A DNA stretch of 64,000 bases. It comes from G965267185 sp965267185 (GTDB taxonomy: Bacteria; Pseudomonadota; Alphaproteobacteria; UBA6615). A model generated the notes under the pieces. It did not search any database, had not been told where the DNA came from, and worked only from the letters and a program-made list of their open reading frames with translations. The DNA is taken from positions 1,302,001 through 1,366,000 of the forward strand of contig OZ253937.1 of assembly GCA_965267185.1 (NCBI GenBank), written 5' to 3'. The position numbers and the translations under genes are program-made. Below are positions 8,492 to 17,389 of the stretch, piece after piece. The stretch's first letter is position 1; every line of letters begins with the position of its first letter.

Positions 8492-8938
8492 GTGGCAGAC
8501 AGCCCGACGGTGTGGGTCCTCAACGGACCGAACCTAAATCTTTTGGGGGAGCGCGAACCCGATACCTATGGCGGCGAAACCCTGGCCGACATCGAAAAAC
8601 GCTGCGCCAAAGCCGCCAAGCAAGCTAAGTTGAAGCTGGAGTTTCGGCAAACCAACCACGAGGGCGAGTTGGTCGCGTGGATTCAGGAAGCCCGTGAGGG
8701 CGTGGCGGGTTTGGCGATCAATGCGGGTGCTTACACCCACACCTCGGTCGCCGTTCACGACGCCTTAAGACTTTTGACGATACCCATTGTCGAAGTGCAC
8801 TTATCGAACATCTTCGCCCGCGAGGAATTCCGCCATCATTCTTATGTCAGCGCGGCTGCGACAGGTGTGATATGCGGTTTCGGTGGCGATAGCTACACAT
8901 TGGCCTTGCAAGCTTTGGCCACCAAAATTTCCGGCTAA
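8492..8938 (+). CDS. aroQ: Type II 3-dehydroquinate dehydratase
   Basis: AroQ dehydrates 3-dehydroquinate to 3-dehydroshikimate in aromatic amino-acid synthesis. The 148-aa protein has the full family pattern: VLNGPNLNLLGEREPDTYG (catalytic Arg/Tyr loop), FRQTNHEGELVAWI, INAGAYTHTSVAVHDAL and PIVEVHLSNIFAREEFRHHS with the catalytic His. The start is GTG at 8492. It is the first gene of the aroQ-accB-accC-aat operon. Confidence 0.96.
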   Translation: MADSPTVWVLNGPNLNLLGEREPDTYGGETLADIEKRCAKAAKQAKLKLEFRQTNHEGELVAWIQEAREGVAGLAINAGAYTHTSVAVHDALRLLTIPIVEVHLSNIFAREEFRHHSYVSAAATGVICGFGGDSYTLALQALATKISG

Positions 8939-8954
8939 CACAGAAGCGCTGTCT

Positions 8955-9425
8955 ATGGACGACAAATTCGACGTTGACGCAGAGCTGGTTCGCAAGCTGG
9001 CCGAACTACTGGCCGAGACCGGTCTCGGCGAGATTGAATATGAGGATGCGGGCAAGCGGGTCCGCGTCGCGATGCCTGGTGCTGCGCCGGCCGCCGCACC
9101 ACCGGCAGCGGTCCCGCCGCCGGCCGCTGCCCCGGTGGCGCACCAAGAGGGAAATTCCGAAGATCACCAGGCTGCGGAAATTGCGCAGCATCCCGGCGCC
9201 GTGACCTCGCCGATGGTTGGCACGATCTACATGTCCCCCGCCCCCGGCGAGCCGCCGTTCGTTCACACTGGCGAAACGGTTGCGGAAGGACAGACCATCC
9301 TCATGGTCGAAGCGATGAAGACCTTCAACGAGATCGCGGCACCGCGCTCAGGAACGCTTTCGCGCGTCATCGTCGAGGACGGCCAGCCGGTCGAGTTCGG
9401 CGAGATTCTTGCCCTCATCGAATAG
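8955..9425 (+). CDS. accB: Biotin carboxyl carrier protein of acetyl-CoA carboxylase
   Basis: BCCP carries CO2 on biotin between biotin carboxylase and carboxyltransferase for malonyl-CoA synthesis. The 156-aa protein starts MDDKFDVDAELVRKLAELL. It has an Ala/Pro-rich flexible linker around residues 38-60 and ends in the biotinyl domain with VEAMKTFNEI, where Lys122 is the biotinylation site. The start at 8955 lies 16 bases after the aroQ stop, and longer in-frame starts overlap aroQ and lack family similarity. accC follows by 16 bases. Confidence 0.96.
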   Translation: MDDKFDVDAELVRKLAELLAETGLGEIEYEDAGKRVRVAMPGAAPAAAPPAAVPPPAAAPVAHQEGNSEDHQAAEIAQHPGAVTSPMVGTIYMSPAPGEPPFVHTGETVAEGQTILMVEAMKTFNEIAAPRSGTLSRVIVEDGQPVEFGEILALIE

Positions 9426-9441
9426 GGCCTCTTCCAACCCC

Positions 9442-10779
9442 ATGTTCGAAAAGGTTCTCATCGCAAATCGTGGCGAGATTGCATTGCGCATTCACCGCGC
9501 ATGCAAGGAGATGGGAATTGCCACCGTCGCCGTTCATTCAACTGCCGATGCCCAGGCGATGCATGTGCGCCTGGCCGATGAAAGTGTTTGTATCGGCCCG
9601 CCACCCGCGACCGAGAGCTATCTGAATATCCCCGCCATCGTTTCCGCCGCCACGGTGACCAACGCCGACGCGATCCACCCGGGCTACGGCTTCTTGTCGG
9701 AGAACGCTAACTTCGCCCGCATCGTCGAAGAACACGGCTTCGCCTTTATCGGCCCCAAGCCCGAGCACATCGCCGAGATGGGCGACAAGGTGGCAGCGAA
9801 AGCAGCGATGCGGGCGGCCAACGTGCCGGTCGTGCCGGGCTCGGACGGTGCGGTCAGCGACGCCGCCGACGCCATTCGCATCGCCGGCGATATCGGCTAC
9901 CCGGTGCTGATCAAAGCGGCGTCCGGCGGCGGCGGGCGCGGTATGAAAGTGGTCACCGACAGCAACGAAGTCGCCTCGGCGCTGAGCATGGCGCAATCGG
10001 AGGCCCAGGCTAACTTCGGCGATTCGACGATCTATCTGGAAAAATATCTGGAGAAGCCGCGTCATATCGAAGTTCAGGTGCTGGCGGACGGCCGGGGCAA
10101 CGCGGTCCATTTGTACGAGCGTGATTGCTCGCTGCAGCGGAGCCACCAGAAGGTTTTGGAGGAAGCGCCGGCGCCCTCGCTCGACGATGCCACCCGGCAG
10201 CGGATCGGCGAGATCTGCTGCGCCGCCGCGCAGCGCATGAATTACCGCAGCGCCGGTACCTTCGAGTTCCTATACGAGAACGGCGAATTCTATTTCATCG
10301 AAATGAACACCCGGGTTCAGGTCGAACATCCGATTACGGAGATGATTTGCGGCGTCGATATCGTGCAGGAGATGATCCACATCGCGGCGGGCGAGCCTCT
10401 ATCGATCCGCCAGAGCGATCTCTCTATAAACGGCCACGCCATCGAGTGCCGGATCAACGCCGAGAACCCCGATACCTTCGCCCCCTCGCCGGGGCGGATT
10501 ACGGGATTTCATGCACCCGGCGGGCCCGGCGTGCGCATCGATTCAGCCCTCTACGCCGATTACACCGTGCCCCCCTTTTACGACAGTCTGATTGCCAAGC
10601 TGATCGTTCACGGCGCCAACCGCCCAGACTGCCTGCTTCGGCTACGCCGCGCCCTCAACGAAATGGTGGTGTCGGGCGTCGAGACGACAATACCGCTGCA
10701 TCAGCGCGTGCTTGACGACGGCTCTTTCCAAGCCGGCGAATATGATATTCATTGGCTCGAGAAACTGGTGAATAGCTAG
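9442..10779 (+). CDS. accC: Acetyl-CoA carboxylase biotin carboxylase subunit
   Basis: AccC is the ATP-dependent biotin carboxylase. The 445-aa protein starts MFEKVLIANRGEIALRI and shows HPGYGFLSENANFA, the glycine-rich ATP-grasp loop KAASGGGGRGMKVV, LEKYLEKPRHIEVQVL, the ERDCSLQRSHQKVLEEAPAP segment and FIEMNTRVQVEHPITE with metal-binding and catalytic residues. It directly follows accB, and aat begins nine bases after its stop. Confidence 0.97.
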   Translation: MFEKVLIANRGEIALRIHRACKEMGIATVAVHSTADAQAMHVRLADESVCIGPPPATESYLNIPAIVSAATVTNADAIHPGYGFLSENANFARIVEEHGFAFIGPKPEHIAEMGDKVAAKAAMRAANVPVVPGSDGAVSDAADAIRIAGDIGYPVLIKAASGGGGRGMKVVTDSNEVASALSMAQSEAQANFGDSTIYLEKYLEKPRHIEVQVLADGRGNAVHLYERDCSLQRSHQKVLEEAPAPSLDDATRQRIGEICCAAAQRMNYRSAGTFEFLYENGEFYFIEMNTRVQVEHPITEMICGVDIVQEMIHIAAGEPLSIRQSDLSINGHAIECRINAENPDTFAPSPGRITGFHAPGGPGVRIDSALYADYTVPPFYDSLIAKLIVHGANRPDCLLRLRRALNEMVVSGVETTIPLHQRVLDDGSFQAGEYDIHWLEKLVNS

Positions 10780-10788
10780 TGTATCCCG

Positions 10789-11439
10789 ATGACCGTCTTG
10801 ACCCCGCAAATTCTGTTGGGTGCCTACGCCAGCGGTATTTTCCCGATGGCGGAGAGCCGCAACGATCCTGATCTCTACTGGATCGACCCGGATGTGCGCG
10901 GCGTCATCCCACTCGCCGACTTCCACATACCCCGGCGGCTGCGGCGCACCTTGCGCAACGGCCCCTATGAAGTGCGGTCGGACTCTGATTTTGTCGGTGT
11001 GATTCGCGGATGCGCCGAGCAGACCCGGTCGCGCCCCGATACCTGGATCAATGCCGAGATCGAAGGGCTCTACAACGCGCTTTTCGATATGGGATTCGCC
11101 CATTCTGTCGAAACTTGGCAGGACGATGTTCTGGTCGGCGGGCTTTACGGGGTGGCGCTGGGCGGCGCGTTTTTCGGCGAAAGCATGTTTTCGCACGCGC
11201 GCGATGCCAGCAAAATCGCGCTCTGCCACTTGGCCGCGCGGCTGTGCAAAAGCGGCTACACCTTGCTCGACACCCAGTTCCTCACGCAGCACTTGAGTCA
11301 ATTCGGCGCGGTTGAGATCGATCGCCCCGACTACAAGGAACGCCTTGCCGCGGCCATAAAGATCCCAGCGGTCTTTCAGTCGGAGCTGTCGAGAGAAGAG
11401 TTGGACGCGTTCATACAGTCGACCACCCAGACGTCATAA
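10789..11439 (+). CDS. aat: Leucyl/phenylalanyl-tRNA-protein transferase
   Basis: Aat adds Leu or Phe to proteins with N-terminal Arg or Lys, creating N-degrons that ClpS hands to ClpAP. ClpS and ClpA are encoded in this window at 21.8-24.5 kb. The 216-aa protein has the family motifs GAYASGIFPMAE, YWIDPDVRGVIPL, ETWQDDVLVGGLYGVALGGAFFGESMFS and LLDTQFLTQHLSQFGA. Its last 64 bases overlap the 3' end of the convergent DUF2155 gene. Confidence 0.95.
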   Translation: MTVLTPQILLGAYASGIFPMAESRNDPDLYWIDPDVRGVIPLADFHIPRRLRRTLRNGPYEVRSDSDFVGVIRGCAEQTRSRPDTWINAEIEGLYNALFDMGFAHSVETWQDDVLVGGLYGVALGGAFFGESMFSHARDASKIALCHLAARLCKSGYTLLDTQFLTQHLSQFGAVEIDRPDYKERLAAAIKIPAVFQSELSREELDAFIQSTTQTS

Positions 11440-11804
11440 ACCGGGTGTTCGAGAGCCGACAGCGCAGGGCTCGAGGCGAACATCCAGCCGCTGAATAACA
11501 TCACCGGTTCGGCGCCCGGCCGGATATCGGTTATCTCCAAAAAAGCAGTGCTCTCCGGCGGTTCGGTGGGTGGCGTTTTCCGGCACGCCCGCACGCGGAT
11601 CGACAAGGTTCCGAAGCGAACCTCATCGGTCGTCGACACCGGAAAGGTCGATATCCGCGCCGTCACCTTGTCGAGGCCTTGCAACACGGCACCCGTAACA
11701 ACGCCGGTCGTGGCCACGGGCTGATCGATCGGCCGCTGCGCCAGCGCCGGCGAACCCGCCCACAGCAGCGCAACGAGCAAGCAGAGCTTACCAAGCAGTT
11801 TCAT
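11376..11804 (-). CDS. DUF2155 domain-containing periplasmic protein
   Basis: A small exported protein of unknown function, characteristic of alphaproteobacteria and often next to aat. From the ATG at 11804 it begins with a clear signal peptide, MKLLGKLCLLVALLWAGSPA-LAQ, giving 142 aa. An in-frame GTG at 11840 that overlaps the upstream MCE stop (GTGA) is an alternative start. The mature part contains TGVVTGAVLQGLDKVTARISTF, RVRACRKTPPTEPPE and MFSGWMFASSPALSALEHPVYDVWVVDC, the conserved DUF2155 core with two cysteines that could form a disulphide. Its end lies inside the convergent aat gene. Confidence 0.85.
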   Translation of the reverse strand: MKLLGKLCLLVALLWAGSPALAQRPIDQPVATTGVVTGAVLQGLDKVTARISTFPVSTTDEVRFGTLSIRVRACRKTPPTEPPESTAFLEITDIRPGAEPVMLFSGWMFASSPALSALEHPVYDVWVVDCMNASNSSLDSSD

Positions 11805-11836
11805 ATATCCGGCTCGCTGCGACCGCGGGCGGCGGG

Positions 11837-12286
11837 TCACTGACCGTCCGTTGCCAGGAAGATGATCTCGGACACGGTGTCTTCCAGCGAGCGGAAATCG
11901 CGGGTCTGCGCAATTTCGCCGCCATCCGCAATCATGTCGGTGGCGGTACCGGGAAGCAGGCGTAAGTACTTGCCGCCCAGCAGTCCCTCGCTCGTCACCA
12001 CCGCTTGCGTATCGACCGGCAAGCGGACATCGGAGCTGATGGTGAACAGGACGATCGCTTCGAAACTCTGAGTGTCCAGTTGCCGCTCGGTAACGGTGCC
12101 AACTTTCACGCCACTGATACGCACATCGCTGCCGACCTCGAGCCCTCCTACCTTCAGAAAACGGGCCTTCAAACCGTAACCGTCGACGGCGCCGACTTCA
12201 GTGGCTTGAAGCGCGAAAACAAAAAAGCCGGCTGCCACCAAAACAACAACGGCCCCGAGTAACGTCTCTACAGCACTCCGCTTCAT
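11837..12286 (-). CDS. MCE/MlaD domain protein (copy 2 of a tandem pair)
   Basis: A 149-aa protein with one N-terminal membrane helix (residues 8-28) followed by a single MCE domain: ARFLKVGGLEVGSDVRISGVKVG then VTSEGLLGGKYLRLLPG. MlaD-type proteins form hexameric rings that bind phospholipid for retrograde transport between outer and inner membrane. No MlaE permease or MlaF ATPase gene is adjacent. It overlaps the upstream MCE gene by four bases and the downstream DUF2155 reading by four if the GTG start is used. Confidence 0.88.
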   Translation of the reverse strand: MKRSAVETLLGAVVVLVAAGFFVFALQATEVGAVDGYGLKARFLKVGGLEVGSDVRISGVKVGTVTERQLDTQSFEAIVLFTISSDVRLPVDTQAVVTSEGLLGGKYLRLLPGTATDMIADGGEIAQTRDFRSLEDTVSEIIFLATDGQ

Positions 12287-12780
12287 GGCCGGTCCTCCGT
12301 TGCCGCGCCGCCAGCTTCGCGGCGCGCTTGCTTCGCTTTTTTTGCCTGACTGATGATGAGTTCGAGCAGATCGTCGAGAATCAATGAATCTTCCGTAAAG
12401 GCGATTTGCCCGCCATCGCGAATCCGCAAATCGCTGGCGCCGACATCGAGTTGAATGAATTTTGCGCCGAACAGGCCGTCGGTCACGATCGATGCCGACG
12501 CTTCCGCATCGAGTTCCACACTGTCGTCAATCCGGAGAACGGCAACCGCCCGAAAATTCTCGTCGAGATGAAGCTCCTTGATTTCACCGACCGGGACACC
12601 CGCGGCGCGCACTAGTCCGCCGACGCTTAAACCGTCGGCGCTGCTGAACTGCGCGGTGACGTCATAGCGACCGTCCTCGAAGCGCGCCGGCCCTAAAATC
12701 AGCGAGACAAAAACGATAAGGCCGACGGCTATCCCGGCCCCAACCCATATTTCGAATACTTCGCGTTTCGCGGCGTTCAT
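12283..12780 (-). CDS. MCE/MlaD domain protein (copy 1 of a tandem pair)
   Basis: A 165-aa MCE protein: an N-terminal membrane helix (about residues 10-30), then AQFSSADGLSVGGLVRAAGVPVGEI and SIVTDGLFGAKFIQLDVG, ending in a charged Ala/Lys/Arg-rich tail. It resembles the following gene in layout but is diverged, so the two are likely old paralogues that could form mixed rings. The overlap with the next gene is ATGA. Upstream on the same strand is the NDUFA12 gene, 34 bases away. Confidence 0.88.
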   Translation of the reverse strand: MNAAKREVFEIWVGAGIAVGLIVFVSLILGPARFEDGRYDVTAQFSSADGLSVGGLVRAAGVPVGEIKELHLDENFRAVAVLRIDDSVELDAEASASIVTDGLFGAKFIQLDVGASDLRIRDGGQIAFTEDSLILDDLLELIISQAKKAKQARREAGGAATEDRP

Positions 12781-12814
12781 CTACCTGTCGGCGCTCTGCT
12801 AAAGCGGCCTGTTC

Positions 12815-13168
12815 TTACTGTGGCGTCCAGGGTTCATAGTCGCCCGTGCTGCGCGGACGCTTGCCGCCGCGCAAAACGCTCCCGGGAGGAACATAGGCGG
12901 CCCGGGTGCCGGTCAGGTTGGGGACATGCTCTTTTTGCCAAGGATGACGCTTGCTGGCGTCCAACGGCGCATCGGTCATGTAATGCAGCCAGGCGTGCCA
13001 TTCGGGCGGTACCTTGCTGGCTTCCGGCGCACCGGCATAAACCACCCAACGCCGTTCGCGGCGATAGCCCCGGCGGCCCTTGCCCCGGTAGTAGCGGTTA
13101 CCAAACGCGTCCTCGCCCACCTTGTGGCCGGCCACCCATGTTTTCAAAAGCGTTCCAATTGTCGCCAT
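12815..13168 (-). CDS. NDUFA12-type subunit of NADH:ubiquinone oxidoreductase
   Basis: A 117-aa homologue of the complex I accessory subunit NDUFA12 (B17.2), found in alphaproteobacteria and mitochondria. The recognisable core is VGEDAFGNRYYRGKG, RRWVVYAGAPEASKVPPEWHAWLHYMTD and HPWQKEHVPNLTGT, followed by a basic Pro/Gly-rich tail. It binds the peripheral arm of complex I. The nuo operon is not in this window. It heads a minus-strand run with the two MCE genes and DUF2155. Confidence 0.95.
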   Translation of the reverse strand: MATIGTLLKTWVAGHKVGEDAFGNRYYRGKGRRGYRRERRWVVYAGAPEASKVPPEWHAWLHYMTDAPLDASKRHPWQKEHVPNLTGTRAAYVPPGSVLRGGKRPRSTGDYEPWTPQ

Positions 13169-13548
13169 GCGGCTTCTTCCGATCGTTGAGGCGGCTCCGC
13201 ACCGCTACCCAATTCGCACTGTGTTCGCCGTGCGGGCGGGAATATTGCACCAGCACCCCGTAACGTCTAGCCGCGTCACGGCGTACCGAATCACATTCAA
13301 CTGACACCCAGATTTATGGACTAATTCCATGAAAATACAAAATGTAGTTGCGGCGCAAATATGTCGTAGTATAGCTTATAATTTACCGAGATATAGTAGC
13401 GTGAGAACATAAGTGGTTTATTCAACGTTGCGACTCGGAGGAGACCGCGAACGGTTGGGGGATAAAACAAGAACCGACCCGGTTTACCTGGCAATGTAAG
13501 CTCGCCGATCCCCCTTGGTGAGTGTCTTTACTTTATGGGGGTTTCATT
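13169..13548. other. Non-coding interval upstream of nrdJ
   Basis: 380 bases separate the NDUFA12 and nrdJ starts, both transcribed outwards. The part around 13310-13400 is AT-rich and holds a TATAAT box at 13377-13382 without a good -35. The part near nrdJ can fold (separate entry). No B12-riboswitch box or NrdR-box consensus was recognised by eye. Confidence 0.5.
13457..13514 (+). promoter_or_regulatory. Paired G/C blocks in the nrdJ leader
   Basis: GGGGGAT (13457-13463) pairs perfectly with ATCCCCC (13508-13514), enclosing about 44 bases and ending 34 bases before the nrdJ ATG. If transcribed, it would form a stem just upstream of the GGGGG ribosome-binding site (13537-13541). The downstream C-block could instead pair with that G-run, giving two exclusive folds. 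Regulatory function is inferred only from complementarity. Confidence 0.35.
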
Positions 13549-16500
13549 ATGCGGATCGAACGCCGCTTCACGGCTGAAGGCGAGAGCCCGTATTCGGATA
13601 TCTCGTTCCGCACAACAACCAGCGAAATCCGTAATCCGGATGGTTCGGTGGTGTTCTCGGCCACCGACATCGTCGTACCCGAGGCCTGGAGCCAAGTGGC
13701 GTGCGATATCCTGGCGCAGAAATATTTCCGCAAAGCCGGCGTACCGTCGAAGTTGAAGCCGGTGCCGGAAGACGATGTGCCCGAGTTCCTGTGGCGCCGG
13801 ACGGGCGATACCGAAGCGTTGGAAGAACTGCCCGAGGCGGAGCGCTATGGCAGCGAGACCGACGCCCGCCAAGTGTTCGAGCGCATGGCCGGAACCTGGG
13901 CCTACTGGGGCTGGAAGGGCGGCTATTTCGATAGCGCCGAAGACGCCCAAGCCTATTTCGACGAATGCTGCTTCATGCTGGCGAGCCAGATGGCAGCGCC
14001 GAACAGCCCGCAATGGTTCAACACCGGCCTCCATTGGGCCTATGGCATCGACGGCCCCGGCCAGGGCCACTACTTTGTCGACTATCGCACCGGCAAGCTC
14101 GTCCGCTCGAAGAGCGCCTACGAAAATCCGCAGCCGCACGCCTGCTTCATTCAATCGGTCGCCGACGATCTCGTGACCGAGGGCGGCATCATGGATTTGT
14201 GGACCCGCGAGGCGCGGCTGTTCAAATATGGCTCGGGCACCGGCACGAACTTCTCCAGCCTGCGCGGCGGCGGCGAGCGGCTGTCCGGCGGCGGCAAATC
14301 GTCAGGCCTTATGAGTTTCCTGAAAATCGGCGACCGGGCGGCGGGCGCGATCAAGTCGGGCGGCACGACACGCCGGGCCGCCAAGATGGTCGTCGTCGAT
14401 ATCGACCATCCCGACATCGAGGAATTTATCGATTGGAAGGTGCTGGAGGAGCAGAAGGTCGCAGCGCTGGTGGCCGGCTCGAAGATCTGCCGCACCCATC
14501 TAACCGCGATTCTCGAGGCCTGTCATAGTTCGGAAATGACCGGCGATGGCGACGAACGTTTCAACCCGGCCGAAAACTCAGCGTTGAAACGCGCCGTCCG
14601 CGCCGCCCGCCGTGACATGGTGCCGGACAACTATGTGCATCGGGCCATTCAGTTCGCGCGCCAAGGCTACCGGGAGATCGTTTTCCCGACCTACGACACC
14701 GACTGGGATTCGGAAGCCTACCGCACCGTATCCGGTCAGAACTCCAACAACTCGGTCCGCGTAACCGACGCTTTTCTCTCCGCGGTCGAAGGTGACAAGG
14801 AATGGGGCTTGCGCCGGCGGACCGACGGCGCCATCGCCAAAACCGTGCCGGCGCGGGAGTTGTGGGACAAGATCGGCGCGGCCGCCTGGTCAAGCGCCGA
14901 TCCCGGCATCCAATACGACACCACCATCAACGATTGGCATACCTGCCCGCAATCGGGCCGGATCAACGCGTCGAACCCCTGCTCCGAATATATGTTCCTG
15001 GACGATACGGCGTGTAATTTGGCGTCGCTCAATCTGCTGTCGTTCCACCGGGGCGACGGCTCGATCGATATCGAAGGATTCGAGCACGCCGTCCGCTTAT
15101 GGACGGTCACGCTGGAGCTGTCGGTGATGATGGCTCAATTCCCGTCGAAGGAAATCGCCCGGCGCAGTTACGACTTTCGGACACTGGGTCTCGGCTACGC
15201 CAATATCGGCGGGCTGCTGATGGCATCGGGCATTCCCTACGACAGCGCGGAAGGCCGCGCCATCTGCGGCGCTCTGTCGGCGTTGATGACCGGCACCGCT
15301 TACGCCACGTCGGCTGAGATCGCCGGCGAGATGGGCGCCTTCCCGGAATACGAACCGAACGCCAAAGATATGCTGCGTGTGATCCGCAACCACCGGCGGG
15401 CGGCGCGCGGCAAGGCATCCGGCTATGAGAAACTGGCCGTAACGCCGGTGCCGCTGGATACGGCGAATTGCCCCATCCCCGAACTGGTTACCGCGGCGGG
15501 GAACGCTTGGGACCGCGCCCTGCAGCTCGGCGAAAACCACGGCTACCGCAACGCGCAAACAACCGTCGTCGCACCGACGGGTACCATCGGCCTCGTGATG
15601 GATTGCGATACCACCGGCATCGAGCCCGACTTTGCGCTGGTGAAGTTCAAGAAACTCGCCGGTGGCGGCTACTTCAAGATCATCAACCGCATGGTTCCCG
15701 AGGCGTTGAAAGTTTTGGGCTACGACGACGAGGCCATCGAAGAGATCGTTGCCTACGCCGTGGGCCATGGCACCGTCGACGGCGCGCCGCATATCAACCA
15801 TGAAGCGCTCCGCGAGCTCGGATTCGGCGACGTGCAAATCGCCTCTATCGAAGAAGCGATTCCCAACGCGTTCGACATCAAGTTTGCGTTCAACAAATGG
15901 ACGTTGGGCGAAGCCTTCTGCATCGACGTGCTGGACGTGTCTGCCGATCAACTCGACGACTACGGGTTCGACCTGCTGACGCATCTCGGCTTTAGCGCGG
16001 ACGAGATCGAGGCGGCCAACACTTATGTTTGTGGCGCGATGACGCTTGAAGGCGCGCCCTATGTGAAATCCGAGCACCTGGCGGTGTTCGACTGCGCCAA
16101 CCCCTGCGGCAGGATCGGGACCCGGTATCTCTCGAGCGAAAGCCACATTCGCATGATGGCCTCGGCCCAGCCTTTCGTCAGCGGCGCCATTTCCAAGACC
16201 ATCAACATGCCGAACGACGCATCGGTCGACGATTGCAAGAACGCTTATCTGCTGTCTTGGCAGTTGGGGCTAAAAGCCAATGCGCTCTATCGCGACGGAT
16301 CAAAGCTCAGCCAGCCGCTGCAGTCGCAGATTTTAGCCGACAACGATGACGACGCTGCCGACATCGTAGACGATATCGTCGACGCACCGGCGGCGCGGCG
16401 TGCGGAGATGGTGGCCGAGCGGGTCACCGAGCGCATCATGGTGCGCGAAGTCAACCGCAAGCGGTTGCCCGACCGGCGCAAGGGCTATACCCAGAAAGCT

Positions 16501-17265
16501 GTCGTCGGCGGCCATAAGGTCTACCTACGCACCGGCGAATACGACGACGGGTCGTTGGGCGAAGTGTTCCTCGACATGCACAAGGAAGGCGCCGCCTTCC
16601 GGTCGCTGATGAACAACTTCGCCATCGCGGTCTCGATCGGCTTGCAGTACGGCGTCCCCCTCGAAGAATTCGTCGATGCCTATACCTTTACCCGGTTCGA
16701 ACCGTCGGGACCGGTGGAAGGCAACGACGCGATCAAGATGGCGAGTTCGATACTCGATTACGTATTTCGCGAGTTGGCGATCAGCTATATGGGCCGCCAC
16801 GATTTGGCGCACGTCGAGATCGACGATCTCGAGCCCGACACCATGGGGCGCGGTTCGTCGGACGAGGCGTTTCAAGCCGAGCCCGCGCCGAGCGATTATG
16901 CCGTGAGCAACGGCTATGTGCGCAGCAGCCTATCGGTTATCGAAGGTGGACGGCTGCAGCCCGACGAGCTGAGCCAAGAGGGAATCGAAGCGAGTTCGGA
17001 AGCTATCACCGAAGCGACGGGCACCGACGACGCGATGCCCATGGAAACCGAAGCACAGGGCGACGTGGTGACACTGTCGCCGCCCGTGGGCAAACAGCTC
17101 GACCTGGAATACATCGTGCAAGAAGAACGGACCGAGCGCATTCGCACCGCGCGCCTCAAGGGTTACGAGGGTGACGCCTGCACCGAGTGCGGCAACTTCA
17201 CACTGGTAAGGAACGGAACATGTCTGAAATGCGACACCTGCGGTACGACCAGCGGGTGTAGCTAG
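13549..17265 (+). CDS. nrdJ: Class II (adenosylcobalamin-dependent) ribonucleoside-diphosphate reductase
   Basis: A 1238-aa large-form NrdJ that reduces ribonucleotides to deoxyribonucleotides using adenosylcobalamin, independent of oxygen. Visible are the N-terminal NSPQWFNTGLHWAYG region, KYGSGTGTNFSSLRG, NPCSEYMFLDDTACNLASLNLL (active-site Cys and Glu), APTGTIGLVMDCDTTGIEPDFAL and a C-terminal zinc-ribbon-like CTECGNFTLVRNGTCLKCDTCG followed by the terminal SGCS tail. The ATG at 13549 has GGGGG eight bases upstream. The gene is monocistronic, flanked by a structured leader and a strong terminator. The enzyme requires a cobalamin supply. Confidence 0.96.
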   Translation: MRIERRFTAEGESPYSDISFRTTTSEIRNPDGSVVFSATDIVVPEAWSQVACDILAQKYFRKAGVPSKLKPVPEDDVPEFLWRRTGDTEALEELPEAERYGSETDARQVFERMAGTWAYWGWKGGYFDSAEDAQAYFDECCFMLASQMAAPNSPQWFNTGLHWAYGIDGPGQGHYFVDYRTGKLVRSKSAYENPQPHACFIQSVADDLVTEGGIMDLWTREARLFKYGSGTGTNFSSLRGGGERLSGGGKSSGLMSFLKIGDRAAGAIKSGGTTRRAAKMVVVDIDHPDIEEFIDWKVLEEQKVAALVAGSKICRTHLTAILEACHSSEMTGDGDERFNPAENSALKRAVRAARRDMVPDNYVHRAIQFARQGYREIVFPTYDTDWDSEAYRTVSGQNSNNSVRVTDAFLSAVEGDKEWGLRRRTDGAIAKTVPARELWDKIGAAAWSSADPGIQYDTTINDWHTCPQSGRINASNPCSEYMFLDDTACNLASLNLLSFHRGDGSIDIEGFEHAVRLWTVTLELSVMMAQFPSKEIARRSYDFRTLGLGYANIGGLLMASGIPYDSAEGRAICGALSALMTGTAYATSAEIAGEMGAFPEYEPNAKDMLRVIRNHRRAARGKASGYEKLAVTPVPLDTANCPIPELVTAAGNAWDRALQLGENHGYRNAQTTVVAPTGTIGLVMDCDTTGIEPDFALVKFKKLAGGGYFKIINRMVPEALKVLGYDDEAIEEIVAYAVGHGTVDGAPHINHEALRELGFGDVQIASIEEAIPNAFDIKFAFNKWTLGEAFCIDVLDVSADQLDDYGFDLLTHLGFSADEIEAANTYVCGAMTLEGAPYVKSEHLAVFDCANPCGRIGTRYLSSESHIRMMASAQPFVSGAISKTINMPNDASVDDCKNAYLLSWQLGLKANALYRDGSKLSQPLQSQILADNDDDAADIVDDIVDAPAARRAEMVAERVTERIMVREVNRKRLPDRRKGYTQKAVVGGHKVYLRTGEYDDGSLGEVFLDMHKEGAAFRSLMNNFAIAVSIGLQYGVPLEEFVDAYTFTRFEPSGPVEGNDAIKMASSILDYVFRELAISYMGRHDLAHVEIDDLEPDTMGRGSSDEAFQAEPAPSDYAVSNGYVRSSLSVIEGGRLQPDELSQEGIEASSEAITEATGTDDAMPMETEAQGDVVTLSPPVGKQLDLEYIVQEERTERIRTARLKGYEGDACTECGNFTLVRNGTCLKCDTCGTTSGCS

Positions 17266-17357
17266 GAATTCGGGCCGGGCTGGGACATGTCCCGGTCCGA
17301 ATGTCGGCCCCGCGCCCTCTCTCTCCCGGGCGCCGGGCCACTCTCCTCCCTGACCTT

Positions 17358-17389
17358 GGGGTGTGCATTCGTGCACACCCCATTTTTTT
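17358..17389 (+). terminator. Rho-independent terminator after nrdJ
   Basis: A perfect 10-bp stem (GGGGTGTGCA with TGCACACCCC) closed by a TTCG tetraloop is followed by A and seven T. It lies 93 bases after the nrdJ stop and is one of the clearest terminators in the window. Confidence 0.93.

Noticed and set aside
13169..13548. Cobalamin riboswitch upstream of nrdJ
   Set aside because: The GAGGAGACCGCG stretch looked briefly like a B12 box, but the conserved box sequence and the surrounding helices are not present by eye.
15097..16146. 349-codon open frame on the minus strand within nrdJ
   Set aside because: Antisense to the catalytic core of the ribonucleotide reductase. No recognisable domain or ribosome-binding site.
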